Assembly: GCA_024195265.1 (NCBI GenBank)
Contig: JAJLRJ010000005.1
Coordinates: 41,131,280-41,195,279, forward strand
DNA length: 64,000 bases
Direction of reading: 5' to 3'
Source: Dendrophyllia cribrosa
Taxonomy: Eukaryota; Cnidaria; Anthozoa; Scleractinia; Dendrophylliidae
The notes beneath the pieces were generated by a model that was not told the DNA's origin, searched no databases, and saw nothing but the letters and a program-made list of their open reading frames with translations. Shown piece by piece: positions 44,279-55,904 of this stretch (position 1 is its first letter; every line of letters begins with the position of its first letter). A program made the position numbers and the translations under genes.

Positions 44279-45139
44279 CAGAAATAGAGAAGCGAATTCA
44301 AACTGCATCCCTTTGAGTGTTCACGCCTTACAACAAATACGACTTCCGTGATTTGACTCATGACAGCCCTCGTTAGCCATAGTTGCTATAGACGCTAATT
44401 AAGTGACTTATCGTTTAAGCTAATCGCAGGTAATCGTATTGAGTAAGGGAATTTGATCTTGATTGTCATTTTTCAACGCTCGCAGTTGGAGCTTAGTTTT
44501 AGCGAAAACAGACAACGGCATTCTTTCACCCGCCGCCGTCACGTGGTACAGACAAATGTACCACGTGATGCATCTGAAAGGGGCTCACGAAATCATGATC
44601 GTTACCCCGAAGGCGGCCAAAATATTCGTGTGTGTCGCGGTTTACTGGAAACAGTATTATGCCCCACCTTGATATACTGCAGTTTATGCTTCCAACGTTG
44701 TTCAGCTCTCGGATCTATACGCAGACTGGTCTGGTCATTCCAACATCCCTTGTCAATCACGAGATAAAGTAAACGACGAAACTCCGCATCCAACAAACCA
44801 ATCACTAGCGCACAATGTCGATCCTTAGACATCATCACATGCTATCAACAGCACACCAGAGACAAACCAACATATTTCAATAACAGTTTCAATGTGATTG
44901 GTTAATCACGCGTTATCCTGTCAGTCCAGATTTTTCCAATCCGGACTGGGCTTGCCGCTTTAGAGTCTTGAAGCCTTACAGTTTCGTCCACACGCTTTTT
45001 GATTTTCTGTTGTTTTAAGCTAAATAAGCGCTGTAATTATTGAATTTTCTCGTTAAATATGGAGTCCGACGAACACTACCAAGGGGAAAAACGTATATAT
45101 TTTTATAGTTTAAATGTACAAATGTACAAGCGGAGGAGC

Positions 45140-45395
45140 AAAATTACAAGGCCGCGAAAGCTTGACTCTTCCAAGCTTTCCAATCCTACTCTCCCTTGAA
45201 TGGAAAGTTGCGTGACTGTAGCGTGACAAGCTTGACTATGCTAAGTTTCTCACCTTCTTATTTCCAATCCTACTCTCCCTTAAATGTAAGGTTGCGTGAC
45301 TATAGCGTGACAAGTTTGGCTCCCTCCAGTTTCTGACCTACTGGTTTCCAATCCTACTCTACCTTGAATGTAACGTTGCATGACTATAACGTGTG
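45140..45395. repeat. 84-bp tandem repeat, three copies
   Basis: ccaatcctactctcccttga begins at 45,180, 45,264 and 45,348. Each unit also has gttgcgtgactatagcgtga and ttggctccctccagtttct-like sequence. 84 is 28 codons but no consistent frame stays open. Confidence 0.85.
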
Positions 45396-46837
45396 CAAGT
45401 ATACCATAAAATTGCGAAGGAACTCCTGATCCCGGTTAATATCATTCCCCTCTATTGCTTGCAACACCAATTCCCACAAAGACCCACCGATATACAGCGA
45501 AAACCTTTATTTCGGTTCAAAGCCAAATTCGATTCTTTCTTTAAAGTGGCTATGTCGCCAGACTGTAGTACCACTGAAAAGCCAAAAGACATCAAGTTTA
45601 TATTAAAGGAAATTTGAAAATAATGGTCCAGTTTTGTTAGCAATAACTAAACCGTATGCAGAGTTTTTTTTATCAAAACTAGTCTCTGCGCCCCAGGATC
45701 GGATTCTAGTACTCCCACTTTCGAAGACAAGGAATTTTATTGTAGCACCGACACAGAATAAATTAGTGCTTAATAGCGCTTTGTCTTCGTAGATCGACTT
45801 AATAGGTTTTTATCTTTTTCATTATTTGTTTCACCATTATTTGTTTGAATCGCAACTTAGGATGACTCGGGATGAGGAATAGCTCCGAAACTCAGGATCC
45901 TTTGGATCTGTTGTCCCGCTCTAGCTCGCTCTTATCGCTTCACTTGATTATTCACTTGATGTAGAATCGATATTTGTGATTAAAAGGGTTATAAGCACTA
46001 TAAGTGTTCACGAGTGAGTGGTTCTGACTCGGTCTGTTTATGAACAAATAATATATATGAAGTGATACTCTTCGTGATGAAAAACCAACCGACTGTCATG
46101 CGCAACCACTTGTAAAAATCTTAAGCATAAGCCATGTGGCCTGCACAATCTGTGCGTATCCTTGGACTTTTCCGTTACATCAAAGTGACTGGATACTAAT
46201 TTATGCGATGGATAGCGCTATCCACCTTTTGACCAACCGGAGCCAGATGTAAATGAAATTGTAAAGGACACCACTGACATAGCACACAATTATTACTAAA
46301 ACGGTAATTTAGTGTTTTTTTTTTTTCCTTGCAATTATTTTGTGAAAGCTTGTTTCACAGAAAATCAAGCACTGTTTGATAAAGCTCTTTTTAGTGAGTC
46401 ATTTCTTTCGGTTGGTTGTTACTTTTGGGACTTCCCATGTGCTGGGAAACGGGACGGGATCGGGACTAGATGGGAGGCAGGAATGAAGGGAAGGGAAGTG
46501 GAGAAAAGAATACAGGACGTGAATATTTTTTATCCCCTTTGCTCTCTCCCCATTCCCCGAATGTGTTAACCAAAGAAAGAAAAGACAATAATTACTCGTG
46601 TCAGAATGCCAATGAGAATTAAAATGAGAAGTGATGATCGGTCACTTATTGACGCCTGTTCTAGAAAGTTATAGAAAAATTATTTTTGAATTGTTTTTGA
46701 GATAGGAGTTACAAAGGTTAAGAGGTTACTATTGTTTTGTACGTGATGTCAAACACGAAAAGATTATAGAACACCAAGAGGAAGATATGAAGTGACGTTT
46801 CGAAGGGAAATTCAACCATAATTAATTTGGAAAACTT
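45396..46837. other. Intergenic, no supported gene
   Basis: Single frames at 45,393-45,617 and 46,312-46,569 have no known motif and no paralogue in the window. 46,590-46,710 repeats sequence from near 1-60 and 1,700-1,790. Confidence 0.4.
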
Positions 46838-47265
46838 CAATTTGCGAGGCACCATCACGACAGAAATCTATAAAGTAGGATCGCAACCGCAGACAGCTGT
46901 ATTGTTGTTTATATATGCCGTTTTTTTAAGCATGGTTTTGTCAATGCGTTTAAATGTTCAGATCGGCTTTGTCCATCTTCTTTCTTTTTATGCGAGACAT
47001 CTTTGCGAGAATATGGGATCCTTGTTCCCCGGAACACGTGATGGAACAACGCGCGATTCGAGTGATAAATGAGTACAAAGTACAGAACCTGATATGGAGA
47101 ATGGGTCAGTGTGTAATCTATTTGCGCTGACTTTCTTGCTGGCGACATTTAGTTCGCTATAGCTACACTATGCTGAAGAGTTGCAAAAACAATGAAACAG
47201 CTGTCCACGGTTGCGATCCTACTTTATCGGTTTCAATTCTGTCGTGATGGTGTCTCGCAAAGTCT
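46838..47265. mobile_element. Foldback MITE, about 430 bp, arms about 70 bp
   Basis: The left arm ttgcgaggcaccatcacgac...aaagtaggatcgcaaccg...acagctgt pairs with its inverse at about 47,190-47,262 (acagctgtccacggttgcga...tgtcgtgatggtgtctcgca). Internal frames are not conserved. Confidence 0.75.
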
Positions 47266-48101
47266 AGCATCAGTGTAGCATGGCAAAAAATTGGATGACA
47301 TTTGCTTCTAATTTTTTAACTCATCCCCAGACTCCCAATTTGACCCTTAAAATCACAGCGAAAACGCCATTTTTGAAGGGAAAATCAAAATTTCGCCCAT
47401 TTATGAATTACTTTTGGAAAAACCACACTCGGATTCCAGTAACTTGGTTATTATTCTATCTGGAAACGTTAAAATATTTTCATAACTTAAAAAAAAGTCC
47501 CGTCATTTTGACCTTGAAGCCGAACCAATGTCACGTTAAAGCCTGTATGGAGTTCAACCGCGCGGTCATCGCTTTTAGCGGTGTAAGTCATTTTTATAGG
47601 CGTAATGTCAACATCCACACTCAGTTTTGAAGACACTAGAATCTAGTGAACATTTTGGTGGGAAATATAATTTAGTTGGAACGAAAAAAATCCCGTCATT
47701 TTGCCATTTTTCATATGAAAGTCACGCTTAACGAAAGGCTCTATTGGATATTACGTGACACCCGCTGTGACCTGACTGACTCAAGAATCTGCGAATTTTA
47801 GAAGATTTTGCTCTCTCTCTCTCTCTTTCATTTGAAGAACGTAATCGTTCTGTTACCTTCAGATTATGAAAGTACAATCTTTAAGCTTTACGTAGAGGTG
47901 TAAATTATACCGGTAACCAATAATTTTATACTGGCAAATAAATACTTTATGTTGCCGACTCGCGAAATTTTATAAAGCTTTTATCTCATTTTTCGAGACA
48001 AGGGATGGAATCTGGACCGAGGTTTGCACAACGCATGCTCTAAGTTGCGCGTGATTCTGATGTATAATTCATTAGGGTACGGTTAAGTTTCGCCCTGGCA
48101 A
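47266..48101. other. Upstream flank of the 48.1-kb gene, no other gene seen
   Basis: A 116-codon + frame at 47,280-47,630 has no recognisable domain. There is a (CT)n run at 47,808-47,827. 47,620-47,790 contains two gtcattttg phrases that suggest a small repeat. The promoter of the downstream gene should lie at the end of this stretch; no TATA box is obvious. Confidence 0.4.
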
Positions 48102-48422
48102 ATGGGGCTTGAAGTCAACGCTTTGGTTCTATTTCTGCTGCCAACCTTTGTAAACATTGTGAGTGCGACAGAAGAAGAATCCGAGCGTGCAGAACCCAGA
48201 GATATTCCTTCATTTACGTACGAAATAAACAAGTAAGCATTCAATCAAGCTTCGTTAATTTATTCGAAGATTCATTTGTGTTAAAGAGCCTTTTTGCCTT
48301 TTCATGTAGGTACCTCATCTATACAGTCTGTAAGGAATTAGAAGGGAAAATCAACGACCTTAGTGGCGAGTCCGCTTGGTCGGCGAGAATAAAAATAATT
48401 TTCGAAGAGTCTGCGCTAAGAG
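48102..48422 (+). CDS. 5' exons of a signal-peptide-bearing protein (48102-48232, 48310-48422)
   Basis: Exon 1 starts MGLEVNALVLFLLPTFVNIV, a good signal peptide (cleavage probably after VSA), then TEEESERAEPRDIPSFTYEI. The donor is AACAA|GTAAGC (phase 2). After a 77-base intron with acceptor ttgccttttcatgtag, exon 2 restores the frame: KYLIYTVCKELEGKINDLSG and a Trp/Arg-rich SAWSARIKIIFEESALR, then a possible donor AG|GTGTAA. Both exons have balanced, non-repeat composition and the junction is in frame, so I think this is a real host gene. Further exons were not found downstream. The product enters the secretory pathway; I do not recognise the family. It may continue beyond or be cut by the opposite-strand exon. 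Confidence 0.55.
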
Positions 48423-48465
48423 GTGTAATCATAAATAATCGTATTATTAGTAGTAGTATTTCGCT

Positions 48466-48789
48466 TCACTTCCCGATACAAGCGGTTTGGAAGAGATGCA
48501 AACGATCATCAATAGATCCCGTGGATGGTTTAAATTTACGTTCCAATCGCTCAGTAGGAACGTTATTAGCATCATATAGCCTCCATTCGTCGAATTCATT
48601 ACTAAATCCTTTAAAATGTATTTTTACTAGCTTTCCTTCTTTGTCGACCTCCTTCAACTCAATTTCGTAAAGGCGATTGTCCATGCGAAGCTTTGGCATT
48701 CTGCCCTTATCAGCTACAGCTTTTAACGAGTTCATTTCGTTGATTAAACGCTTGGGCGCTTTGATTTCTCTTTTCACTCTGGCCGCCAT
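48466..48789 (-). CDS. First exon of a Tudor-knot/chromo-barrel-like protein
   Basis: ATG at 48,789 begins MAARVKREIKAPKRLINEMN. Residues about 40-75 (RLYEIELKEVDKEGKLVKIH then FKGFSNEFDEWRLYD) fit a Tudor-knot or chromo-barrel fold: a beta strand, a charged turn, and the 'KIHY.GF...YDEW' signature. This fold binds methylated peptides or nucleic acid in MOF/MSL3-type proteins. PTERLERKFKPSTGSIDDRL follows, resembling uncharacterised cnidarian proteins (from memory). The frame closes with a possible donor GGGAA|GTGAAG near 48,468. It starts 365 bases downstream of the + gene's exon 2, on the opposite strand, so it is either nested in that gene's intron or a dispersed copy. Later exons are not visible in the window. 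Confidence 0.55.
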   Translation of the reverse strand: MAARVKREIKAPKRLINEMNSLKAVADKGRMPKLRMDNRLYEIELKEVDKEGKLVKIHFKGFSNEFDEWRLYDANNVPTERLERKFKPSTGSIDDRLHLFQTACIGK

Positions 48790-49469
48790 GTTTATTTTTA
48801 CAATTCGCGCATGAAATTTGTTGTCATTCGCGCATCCCATATATGGGTTTCATGGGTCCGCGAGAGTCTGGATGCAAGTTAGAGCAAATGTTAACCCTTG
48901 CATGAAATGTCTTTGATATGTCAATGCAATATGCTTCGACTGAGCCTATTTTGGCTTCTATTGTCCTTCTATTGGTGACTTGCGCGGACTAGCGACCAGG
49001 CTGTTCGAGCTCAACTGCGGATGGGCAATAGTTCATTTTAGTAACGTGCACGCCCAGAGTAAATGTCTCCCTTCAGGGGACAATTTATTGGTATGTTTTT
49101 TTGGTAGTCAGATCAGCCCTGCAGTTTATTGTATGTTTGTTCTTTTTTGGCTGGTTAGGTCTCTCCCAGATCCTACGTATACCGTTAGCAGCATAATAAT
49201 ATACATGAAAAAATTACTCGATTCTGATTGGCTAAGAGCAGTGCAGTTCAGGTGTAACACCAGTGCAAAACGTGTAACACCAGTACAAAAAGTGTAACAC
49301 CAGTGCAAATTACAAATCGAAAAAAAAATTCCAAAAAAAAATTCCAAAAAAAAAATTTTGCAAAAAAAAAAAAATTTCCAAACAAAAATGGATTCAAATT
49401 TTTTCATGTATAATTACATGAAAGTAATTACATGAAAGAAATTACATGAAAGTTCCTTTGCAGATTTTA
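48790..49469. other. Non-genic stretch with short repeats
   Basis: Three copies of gtgtaacaccagtgcaaaa at 49,253-49,308 are followed by A-rich aattccaaaaaaaaa repeats (to 49,400) and three attacatgaaag copies at 49,413-49,452. No gene is supported. Confidence 0.6.
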
Positions 49470-50160
49470 CTTTAATTTTCCATACTGAGTTTGAAGTCAA
49501 AGAATTGCTTCGCGTATTCACGAGATAAAAATGTCGACCACAAAGTGACGTCATATCACTTGACATAGCAACTTTCAGGTCATAAGAGATAGCAACTATA
49601 GTTTATTATTCTAAACAAGAACTCTACGAGTTGCGAAACCGGGCTTTAAGCGAACATAAGAAATTAAAAATTCGAAGCATAGCCAGTAGTGTGACTGCTC
49701 CACAGTCGAAGATTCACTGTGACACTGTGGAACCATTGACTGTTTATTCTTCATTTCGTAGTTGTATTAGGAGGCTTTTACATATAGCTGTGAAAAGTGA
49801 AAAACGGCGGGAAATATCAATATCGTGAAACTGAAAATCAATTTACAACATAAGAAAAAGGAAGATGACGAAACGAAACATATCAAGTAAAACGAACTTA
49901 CATTGTTGCCGGATTTGGCGAGAATTCCGATCGATAACAATTTCCTTTTTCTTTCTATTCGAGGAACAGATCAATGGATCTTGCATGCACAAGTGGTTGC
50001 GAAAGACTGATTAAAGGTTCCAATTGACGTAGTAACGTGCATGACGGATCACCCTGTGTGACTGGAAAAACGACTGGAAAACAAATCATAACAATTGGAT
50101 TAATTCTCGTGCCTTAGGAAGCCCGATTTCACTACTACGGAGTGTAGTCTTACTTTTCAG
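49470..50160. repeat. Inverted duplicate of 59,445-59,900
   Basis: The strings acataagaaaaaggaagatg, acgaaacgaaac, tacattgttgccgg and gattaattctcgtgccttag occur here. They recur as their complement at 59,445-59,900. The outer part is duplicon P sequence. A donor-like GTAAGT near 49,899 on the minus strand (acaat|gtaagt) is lost in the other copy (aataatgtagtt), so no exon is called. Confidence 0.7.
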
Positions 50161-50389
50161 ACATAACTTTGTTTCTCCGTAAAAGTTAATGCACTGGGTT
50201 TAATGAAGACGCCACGAGTTCAAGCTATGTACTATACAGCTTCTTGTTAACTATAAAAAGTAAAGCAAAAGCTAGAACTTGTTATGACCATGGGCACACA
50301 ATTAATTCTTAAACTAATCACCCGCCCAGAGTTCTCACTGATAGTCGATCCACGCTGTTCAGTGACCGCATTTCTCCGAGGCCCTGAAT

Positions 50390-50418
50390 AAACGCACGGC
50401 TCATATAAACGCCGGGTC
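50390..50418. repeat. Two-unit progenitor (or relic) of the 17-bp satellite
   Basis: ataaacgcacggctcatata continues into a second partial unit, directly followed by the P3 sequence that in P2 follows the 4.25-kb array. See the finding on satellite expansion. Confidence 0.9.
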
Positions 50419-53009
50419 GCCAAACAGAGCTTTAAATGAATACCTCCTCCAGCGTCGTGGAGAAAATAAGATATATAATGTGCCTCGATTCCGATGTTAG
50501 ATAGGCAAAAAAGGTTTTAACTAGTATTAAAATATACGTAATCACAATAATTTGTCTGCTTTAAAAATTCAAATCAGTACTTTTTTGTTTAGGGAAAACT
50601 TATTACTGAACTTATTTCTTATAATGCAAAACGCTTTAGAACATTGTATAGTTGATGCGCTATATATTAGTTATTTATTTAACGTTATTTATAAAACAAA
50701 TGACCTTGACAAAGTTAACAACTCAGTAGTTTAAGATCATGACATGACGTTTGAGCTTGGTTCACCAGAATCGGTCCCAAAACGGCATCCAAAACACTAG
50801 ACAGATCTAACAGAACCAGTAAAGGATAAAACTTTCAAAACACGCCGTAGACCTCCAAGAAAAAAGGCACAAATTATGAATTTTCAAAAAAAACAACAAC
50901 AACAAACTGAACGGGAACGATGGTGGTAAACAATTTCGATCCAACCGCTGGGGTCATGCACAAACGGCATCAGTTGGTCCTGGAATGTATTACCAAGCAA
51001 AGAACCCACTTAAAGTTTTGCTTGCACGACTTAAAAATTGCTGGCGATTTCGACCTAGTTTCAGAAAGAGAACTAAATTAGCCTAAGCTGGCTACCACAG
51101 GAGCGCCGACTTCAGCCGACAAAACACTTCACAAGAATTTGGCTTACCTTGTGTCAGAGAGAACCAGATAAGCCTACGCTATCAACAACCAGCTAAACAT
51201 TTTATAAACAATTTTTCTGACCTTGGGTGAGAAGAAGCCAAAATGGCCTTCGATGTAGACGACGTAGAGAAACAGCTTGGATACAGGAACGCGGTGAAGT
51301 GTAGACAGGGGGCAGCAGTTCGGCGGCTAAAACGAAAGGAACTCTCTTCCTGACCGGAGTTCGAGCACAAACAACCAAGGATATTAAAAATCACAAGCCT
51401 TCTTGCATGCTAATGCAAAGTGTGAATTCCACGTTTAGCCTACTTTCACGCCCTTAATCAATTTCCGTGGAACACTGATTTGTGGAGTTTGAACAGCTGT
51501 TACTTAGGCCTCTATCAACTTTCAACTCTTTTGTTTACCCCACAACTAAAAGCAAGTTTATCTATCGTAAAGAGTGGAATTTGTTGCCGTTAATACTAAC
51601 AACACATCTGTTTTCTATTAAAATTATGGATTATTTTTTGCCGCGAATTTAAAGATTGAGTCGAGGATGCGGATCGAAGCTGGTACTTTTGTAGTTATCT
51701 CATGTGTACTTCTATTTCATCGGGGTATCTAGGGGAGGGGCCTGGGCACCGTTTTCTTGCCAGAAAATTACAATTTAATTATGCTGTCGAGGTTTTCAAC
51801 GCAGTGTTGGTCGCTGGTTTAAGCCAACAGTCCATATACATCAGCACATGTTTTCCCACCATTATTGCTTTCGCTGTGGTCGCGTAAATCGTCTCCGTAC
51901 CACAGGCGCAGCTCGCTGTTAGCAAAGATGCAGTGAGGTTTCTTGGGAGCACAGAACGCGAGGACAATGTGTCATTAGTCGGGCTGCTTGGCTGCAAGCC
52001 AAGCCTGCCCGACTTATAAATTCACTTTTGTTTCTCCGTAAGAAGTCTGTTTAAGTGTTTTCAAGTGTTTTTTCAAGTGTTTTGTAGCCTGCGGCTAAGT
52101 GTTTCTGTTTCGAGTGTTTTTGGGATTAAGAGTTTAGATGAGTTGATTAAAAGTTTGGCGCTTTCTCGAAGGGCTTCACATTTAGAATCATACATCGTGC
52201 TGTAGCATTTACCGAAGTCTTGAAAAAACCATTTGAAGACCAGCCACAGATCGATTTTAATTTTCCATACTGAGTTTGAAGACCAAAACATTGCTTCGCG
52301 TATTCACAGATAAAAATGATCACAAAGTGACGTCATATCACTTGACATAGCAACTTCAAGGTCATAAGAGATCAGATAGCAACTAACTAAAAACAAGAAC
52401 TCTAAAATGAAAGTTGACCTTAAGCGCATAAACGTGTCGATTTCTCTCCTATTTCAAACAATGCGTATTTGTGTCACGCTAAGACATGAAAGATTCATCA
52501 AAAGGACTCCAAATGAGGAAACATCTTTAAGATTAAACGACTGTAAAACAAATCATAACAATTGGATTAATTCTCGTGCCTTAGGGGCACTTAAAGGGCC
52601 CTAAAGCCCTACTTTACTACTCGTAGCGTTCTTGTTCCATACCCTTTTAAGGTGATTCCTCGGAAATAAAAGTTGACGAACGATTTCTTCAAACTTTCCC
52701 TGCTTACGCATTCATTAACTTTTATTCCTGCATTAATATGTGAAAGTTTGGTATGAAAACATCATGTTTCCAATTACTATTTAATTTTTAATAGCAGTGA
52801 AATTTAATTTGCGTTTTAAACTACATGTTTTCAATGAAAGCTATCAAAATATTTATCCTGCCGTCAGTTTATTTCGTACGAATCTTTTGTACTTGTAACT
52901 TCCGGGGTGGGCGAGTGACGGCATCTGGCTCTCGCCAGTCTAACAAAAGAATAAAGAAATGAATTTAAATATTAAACAAATTGTAATTAGTGGTAGTGAG
53001 TATATAATA

Positions 53010-53191
53010 GACCAATTCGGCTAACGCATTGTTGTACCCAATTCAAACCTTTTGGGATTAGAACTCTTTGTTCGTCATATTTCCATATCAATGAAGCATT
53101 GACATGGAAATTATATGGAAATATTGTGAACAAAGAATCTTATTCCCAGAAGGTTTGAATTGGGTACAACAATGCGTTAGCCGAATTTGTC
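53010..53191. mobile_element. Foldback MITE, 182 bp, TA target, in the copy-3 intron
   Basis: The arms GACCAATTCGGCTAACGCAT...cccaattcaaacctt are nearly perfect inverted repeats. They are flanked by TA (53,008-53,009 and 53,192-53,193). The P2 empty site reads atataatcagtataataaag. TA target suggests Tc1/mariner. Confidence 0.85.
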
Positions 53192-53630
53192 TATCAGTTT
53201 TATAAAGTTGCCATTATGGCATGACATGACTTTTGGCGGGCATGTTTATTTGTAGCCCAAGTAGCACCATTCGCGCCCGAGCGTAATTAGGGTGCACATG
53301 GTGCTGCAAGGGCCACAAATAAACAATATGCAAGACAAAAGTAATGTCATTATCATTATCGTCAATACTGATACAAGGACAAATTATGCAAAGTCTTTAT
53401 AAATGTCACAAAAGTCAAGCGTGCGGGCAGCAAATGCATTTGTAGCCCACACGCTAGACTTTCTCAAAGTCCGTTTTTCGTTTTGCTTCACTTTTGTTGC
53501 AAGATAAATACTTATCGGCTAAAGTTTTTTATCGCTTCGAAAGTACTAGGTCGTGATTTAGTGTCTAAAGTCTGCAATGTGCAATATTTTTGAGAAAGTG
53601 TTTCCCCTGATCACGGATATAGGCGTCTTA

Positions 53631-54434
53631 AGCCTGCCGCACACTTGAGAAAAGTGCTGAGCAAAATTCCTCGCGAGGCAGTTAGCTCAGCTGTTTCCTT
53701 AAGTGTGCGCTGGATTTTTGGTGAGTTTTTCGCCTCGCGAGGTCGTTAGGCAAATATCTGTCGTGTTTGATATTTTTTTGCCTCACGAGACAAATTCCTC
53801 ATCGTGTGCGGGCGACGCGAGAATCTGGCTGAGTCAAATTAATCGATTAGCCAATAAAATTGCATGGCGAGCTCACGTTATTTCAAGCTCGAGATGTTAA
53901 AACTTCTCGCAGCTAGCTCTTCTCATCCGTTTGTTTGTGGTCCACTCAGAGTATACAAAATGTAATATTACATTTGTATAACTGCAATTGCTGTAATTGA
54001 TATTGAAACAAAGTTTTAATATCCACTTTTTTAGAATATTCTTAGGATATAATTTAAATTTAGCATTTTATTAGATTTTAATACAGTAAACATGCAACAT
54101 ACAAGGCTGCATAGAACTCGACAAGTTTATCCTCTAGGATAACTTCGTTAACCACACTCCTGTCCGCCATCTTGAATGTCGAGCTTGAAATCACGTGAGC
54201 TCGCCATGCAATTTTATTGGATAATCGATTAATTTGGCTCAGCCAGATTCTCGTGGCGCCCGCACACGATGAGGAATTTGTCTCGTGAGGCAAAAAATAT
54301 CACCCGGATATTTGCCTCACGACCTCGCGAGGCGAAAAACTCACAAAAAATCCAGCGCACACTTGAGGAAACAGCTGAGCTAACTGCCTCGCGAGGAATT
54401 TTGCTTAGCACTTTCCTCAAGTGTGCGGCAGGCT
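53631..54434. mobile_element. Long-arm foldback element, 804 bp, TTA target
   Basis: Arms of about 265 bp start AGCCTGCCGCACACTTGAGA and contain several ctcgcgagg palindromes. They run to ttcaagctcgag and return inverted. Flanks are TTA on both sides (53,628-53,630 and 54,435-54,437). The 3-bp TTA duplication fits PIF/Harbinger. Open frames within the arms mirror each other and are not genes. Confidence 0.85.
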
Positions 54435-55785
54435 TTAGATCCGACTCTCAAAATGCCGTAGTCTACAATTCCACTGCAATGAAATCATGAATTCTTACAA
54501 TAATTTTTAGTTCCTTGGTTAGTTCTGTAGTTGACTAGTCTGATTAGTGTGTCTCAGTGGAGCTAGGATAAACCTCCGTTGTCTTGTAATAGCGTTTGAT
54601 TTGGCATCCAAAAGATAATCTGCAGCATAGTTGCTGTTTTGTATTAAAATCTCACGGATGCAAGTAAATTCTTACGTTGTTTGCTTTAGCAAGGAATGGG
54701 ACAAATTAATGTCCTTAAGCAAAAAGAAAAAAAAAATTTGGGAGAGATTGACCCGGGAAACAGTTTTTGTTGGGGTCACCGTCAGGTCGTCCCCATTCAT
54801 TTGAGAACTGTTTTGTTACCAGCCCGACGCGCGAACCATTTTATCACACATTTTTGCGCCAACAATATGCAAATTAAATTCGATCTCGTGTAGACAGAAC
54901 AAGACGACTCGCGACTTCGTCGCTCGCATTTCGCGACTTGGTCGGGCTCTCGCGAGCTTCGCAGTCGACTTGTGGCAAGTCTACCCGCACGCTCGGTGTT
55001 TGGCCCGCTAATTGAATTGGCCTTATTGCGTTCGACGTTGGGAGAACGCATCCTAATCTTGGGCGTCCTGTGATACCAAGTAGAGATCTTTCTCGTCGTT
55101 CGCTTCGTCGTCGTCGTCGTTCGTGTACCTTTTCTGCGCCATCTTGAATTACGTCATATGCGTACGCGCACCTACATCGTGCACCTAATGGTGGATTTCG
55201 CGCACGGTGCAACTTGGAAGGAAGTAGTGTTTTTATAAGGCGAGATTTTGCTTCTGATTTTCCATTGTTTGGCAACTTTACGCTTTTCAACGACCGTAAA
55301 AAGTTCAGAATTGACCGCTTTTTATCATATGGCAAGTGAAATGAAGTCTGGCAGAGTTTTGACGACAAAATTGACCACGAACATTTCAGGGCGACGAAGT
55401 CATTTTTAAATACGAACGCCGTCGATCAATAAATAGGATCGCGGTTCGTTATGCCAGATAACATGTGGCGCATAAAAGAAACTTTGTGCTTTTCAAAGGT
55501 ACGGAAAGCCAGACAATTAGCCGGTCTCTGTCTTACGGCAAGTAAAGTAATGGTTGGCTGCGATTTCTTTTCTGTTTGGATTCAGTTTTTGCTCGCTGTT
55601 GGTGTTTTCAGCCATTAAAATATAGACGGTCCTTTGTTTGCTTAATCACTGCTAGGATCTCACGACTATGTAAGTTTGTGTTATTTTACTAAATAAAATT
55701 TGATTTGTTTATGATTTTGTTCAGATTTATCGAAGATCGAGTAAGCTTATGTTTGAATCACATCATCTGTGCCGCTGCTTGTCCT

Positions 55786-55904
55786 GGGGTCAATTCAATA
55801 AACTTTTACAAGTGTAATTTACAAGTGTAGCCATTGTTTAAGAGGTTGAAAACAATAGCTACACTTGTAAATTACACTTGTAAAAGTTTTATTGAATTGA
55901 CCCC
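55786..55904. mobile_element. Short foldback MITE GGGGTCAATTCAATAAA
   Basis: A 119-bp near-perfect palindrome: arms ggggtcaattcaataaactt...tacaagtgtag, with a short loop around ccattgtttaagaggttg. Confidence 0.85.

Larger units (their letters stand above)
42530..44770. repeat. Duplicated block Q2 with inserted elements
   Basis: Homologous to Q1 and Q4. It is interrupted by a foldback (42,660-42,894), a tRNA-derived SINE and a small MITE (44,116-44,278). The frames 44,453-44,767 and 44,463-44,672 correspond to 17,127-17,381 in Q1 but show no known domain. The duplication explains why they recur. Confidence 0.7.

Noticed and set aside
17127..44767. Repeated + frame with RHHVVQTNVPRDASE at 17,127-17,381 and 44,453-44,767
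   Set aside because: Shared only because the Q block is duplicated. An overlapping frame is equally open, no domain or splice signal is visible, and no start context distinguishes it.
54874..55368. 164-codon minus frame with RRRRRSERRERS
   Set aside because: Locally CpG- and GC-richer DNA makes long frames likely. There is no known domain, and it crosses a boundary between duplicon sequence and inserted DNA near 55,020.
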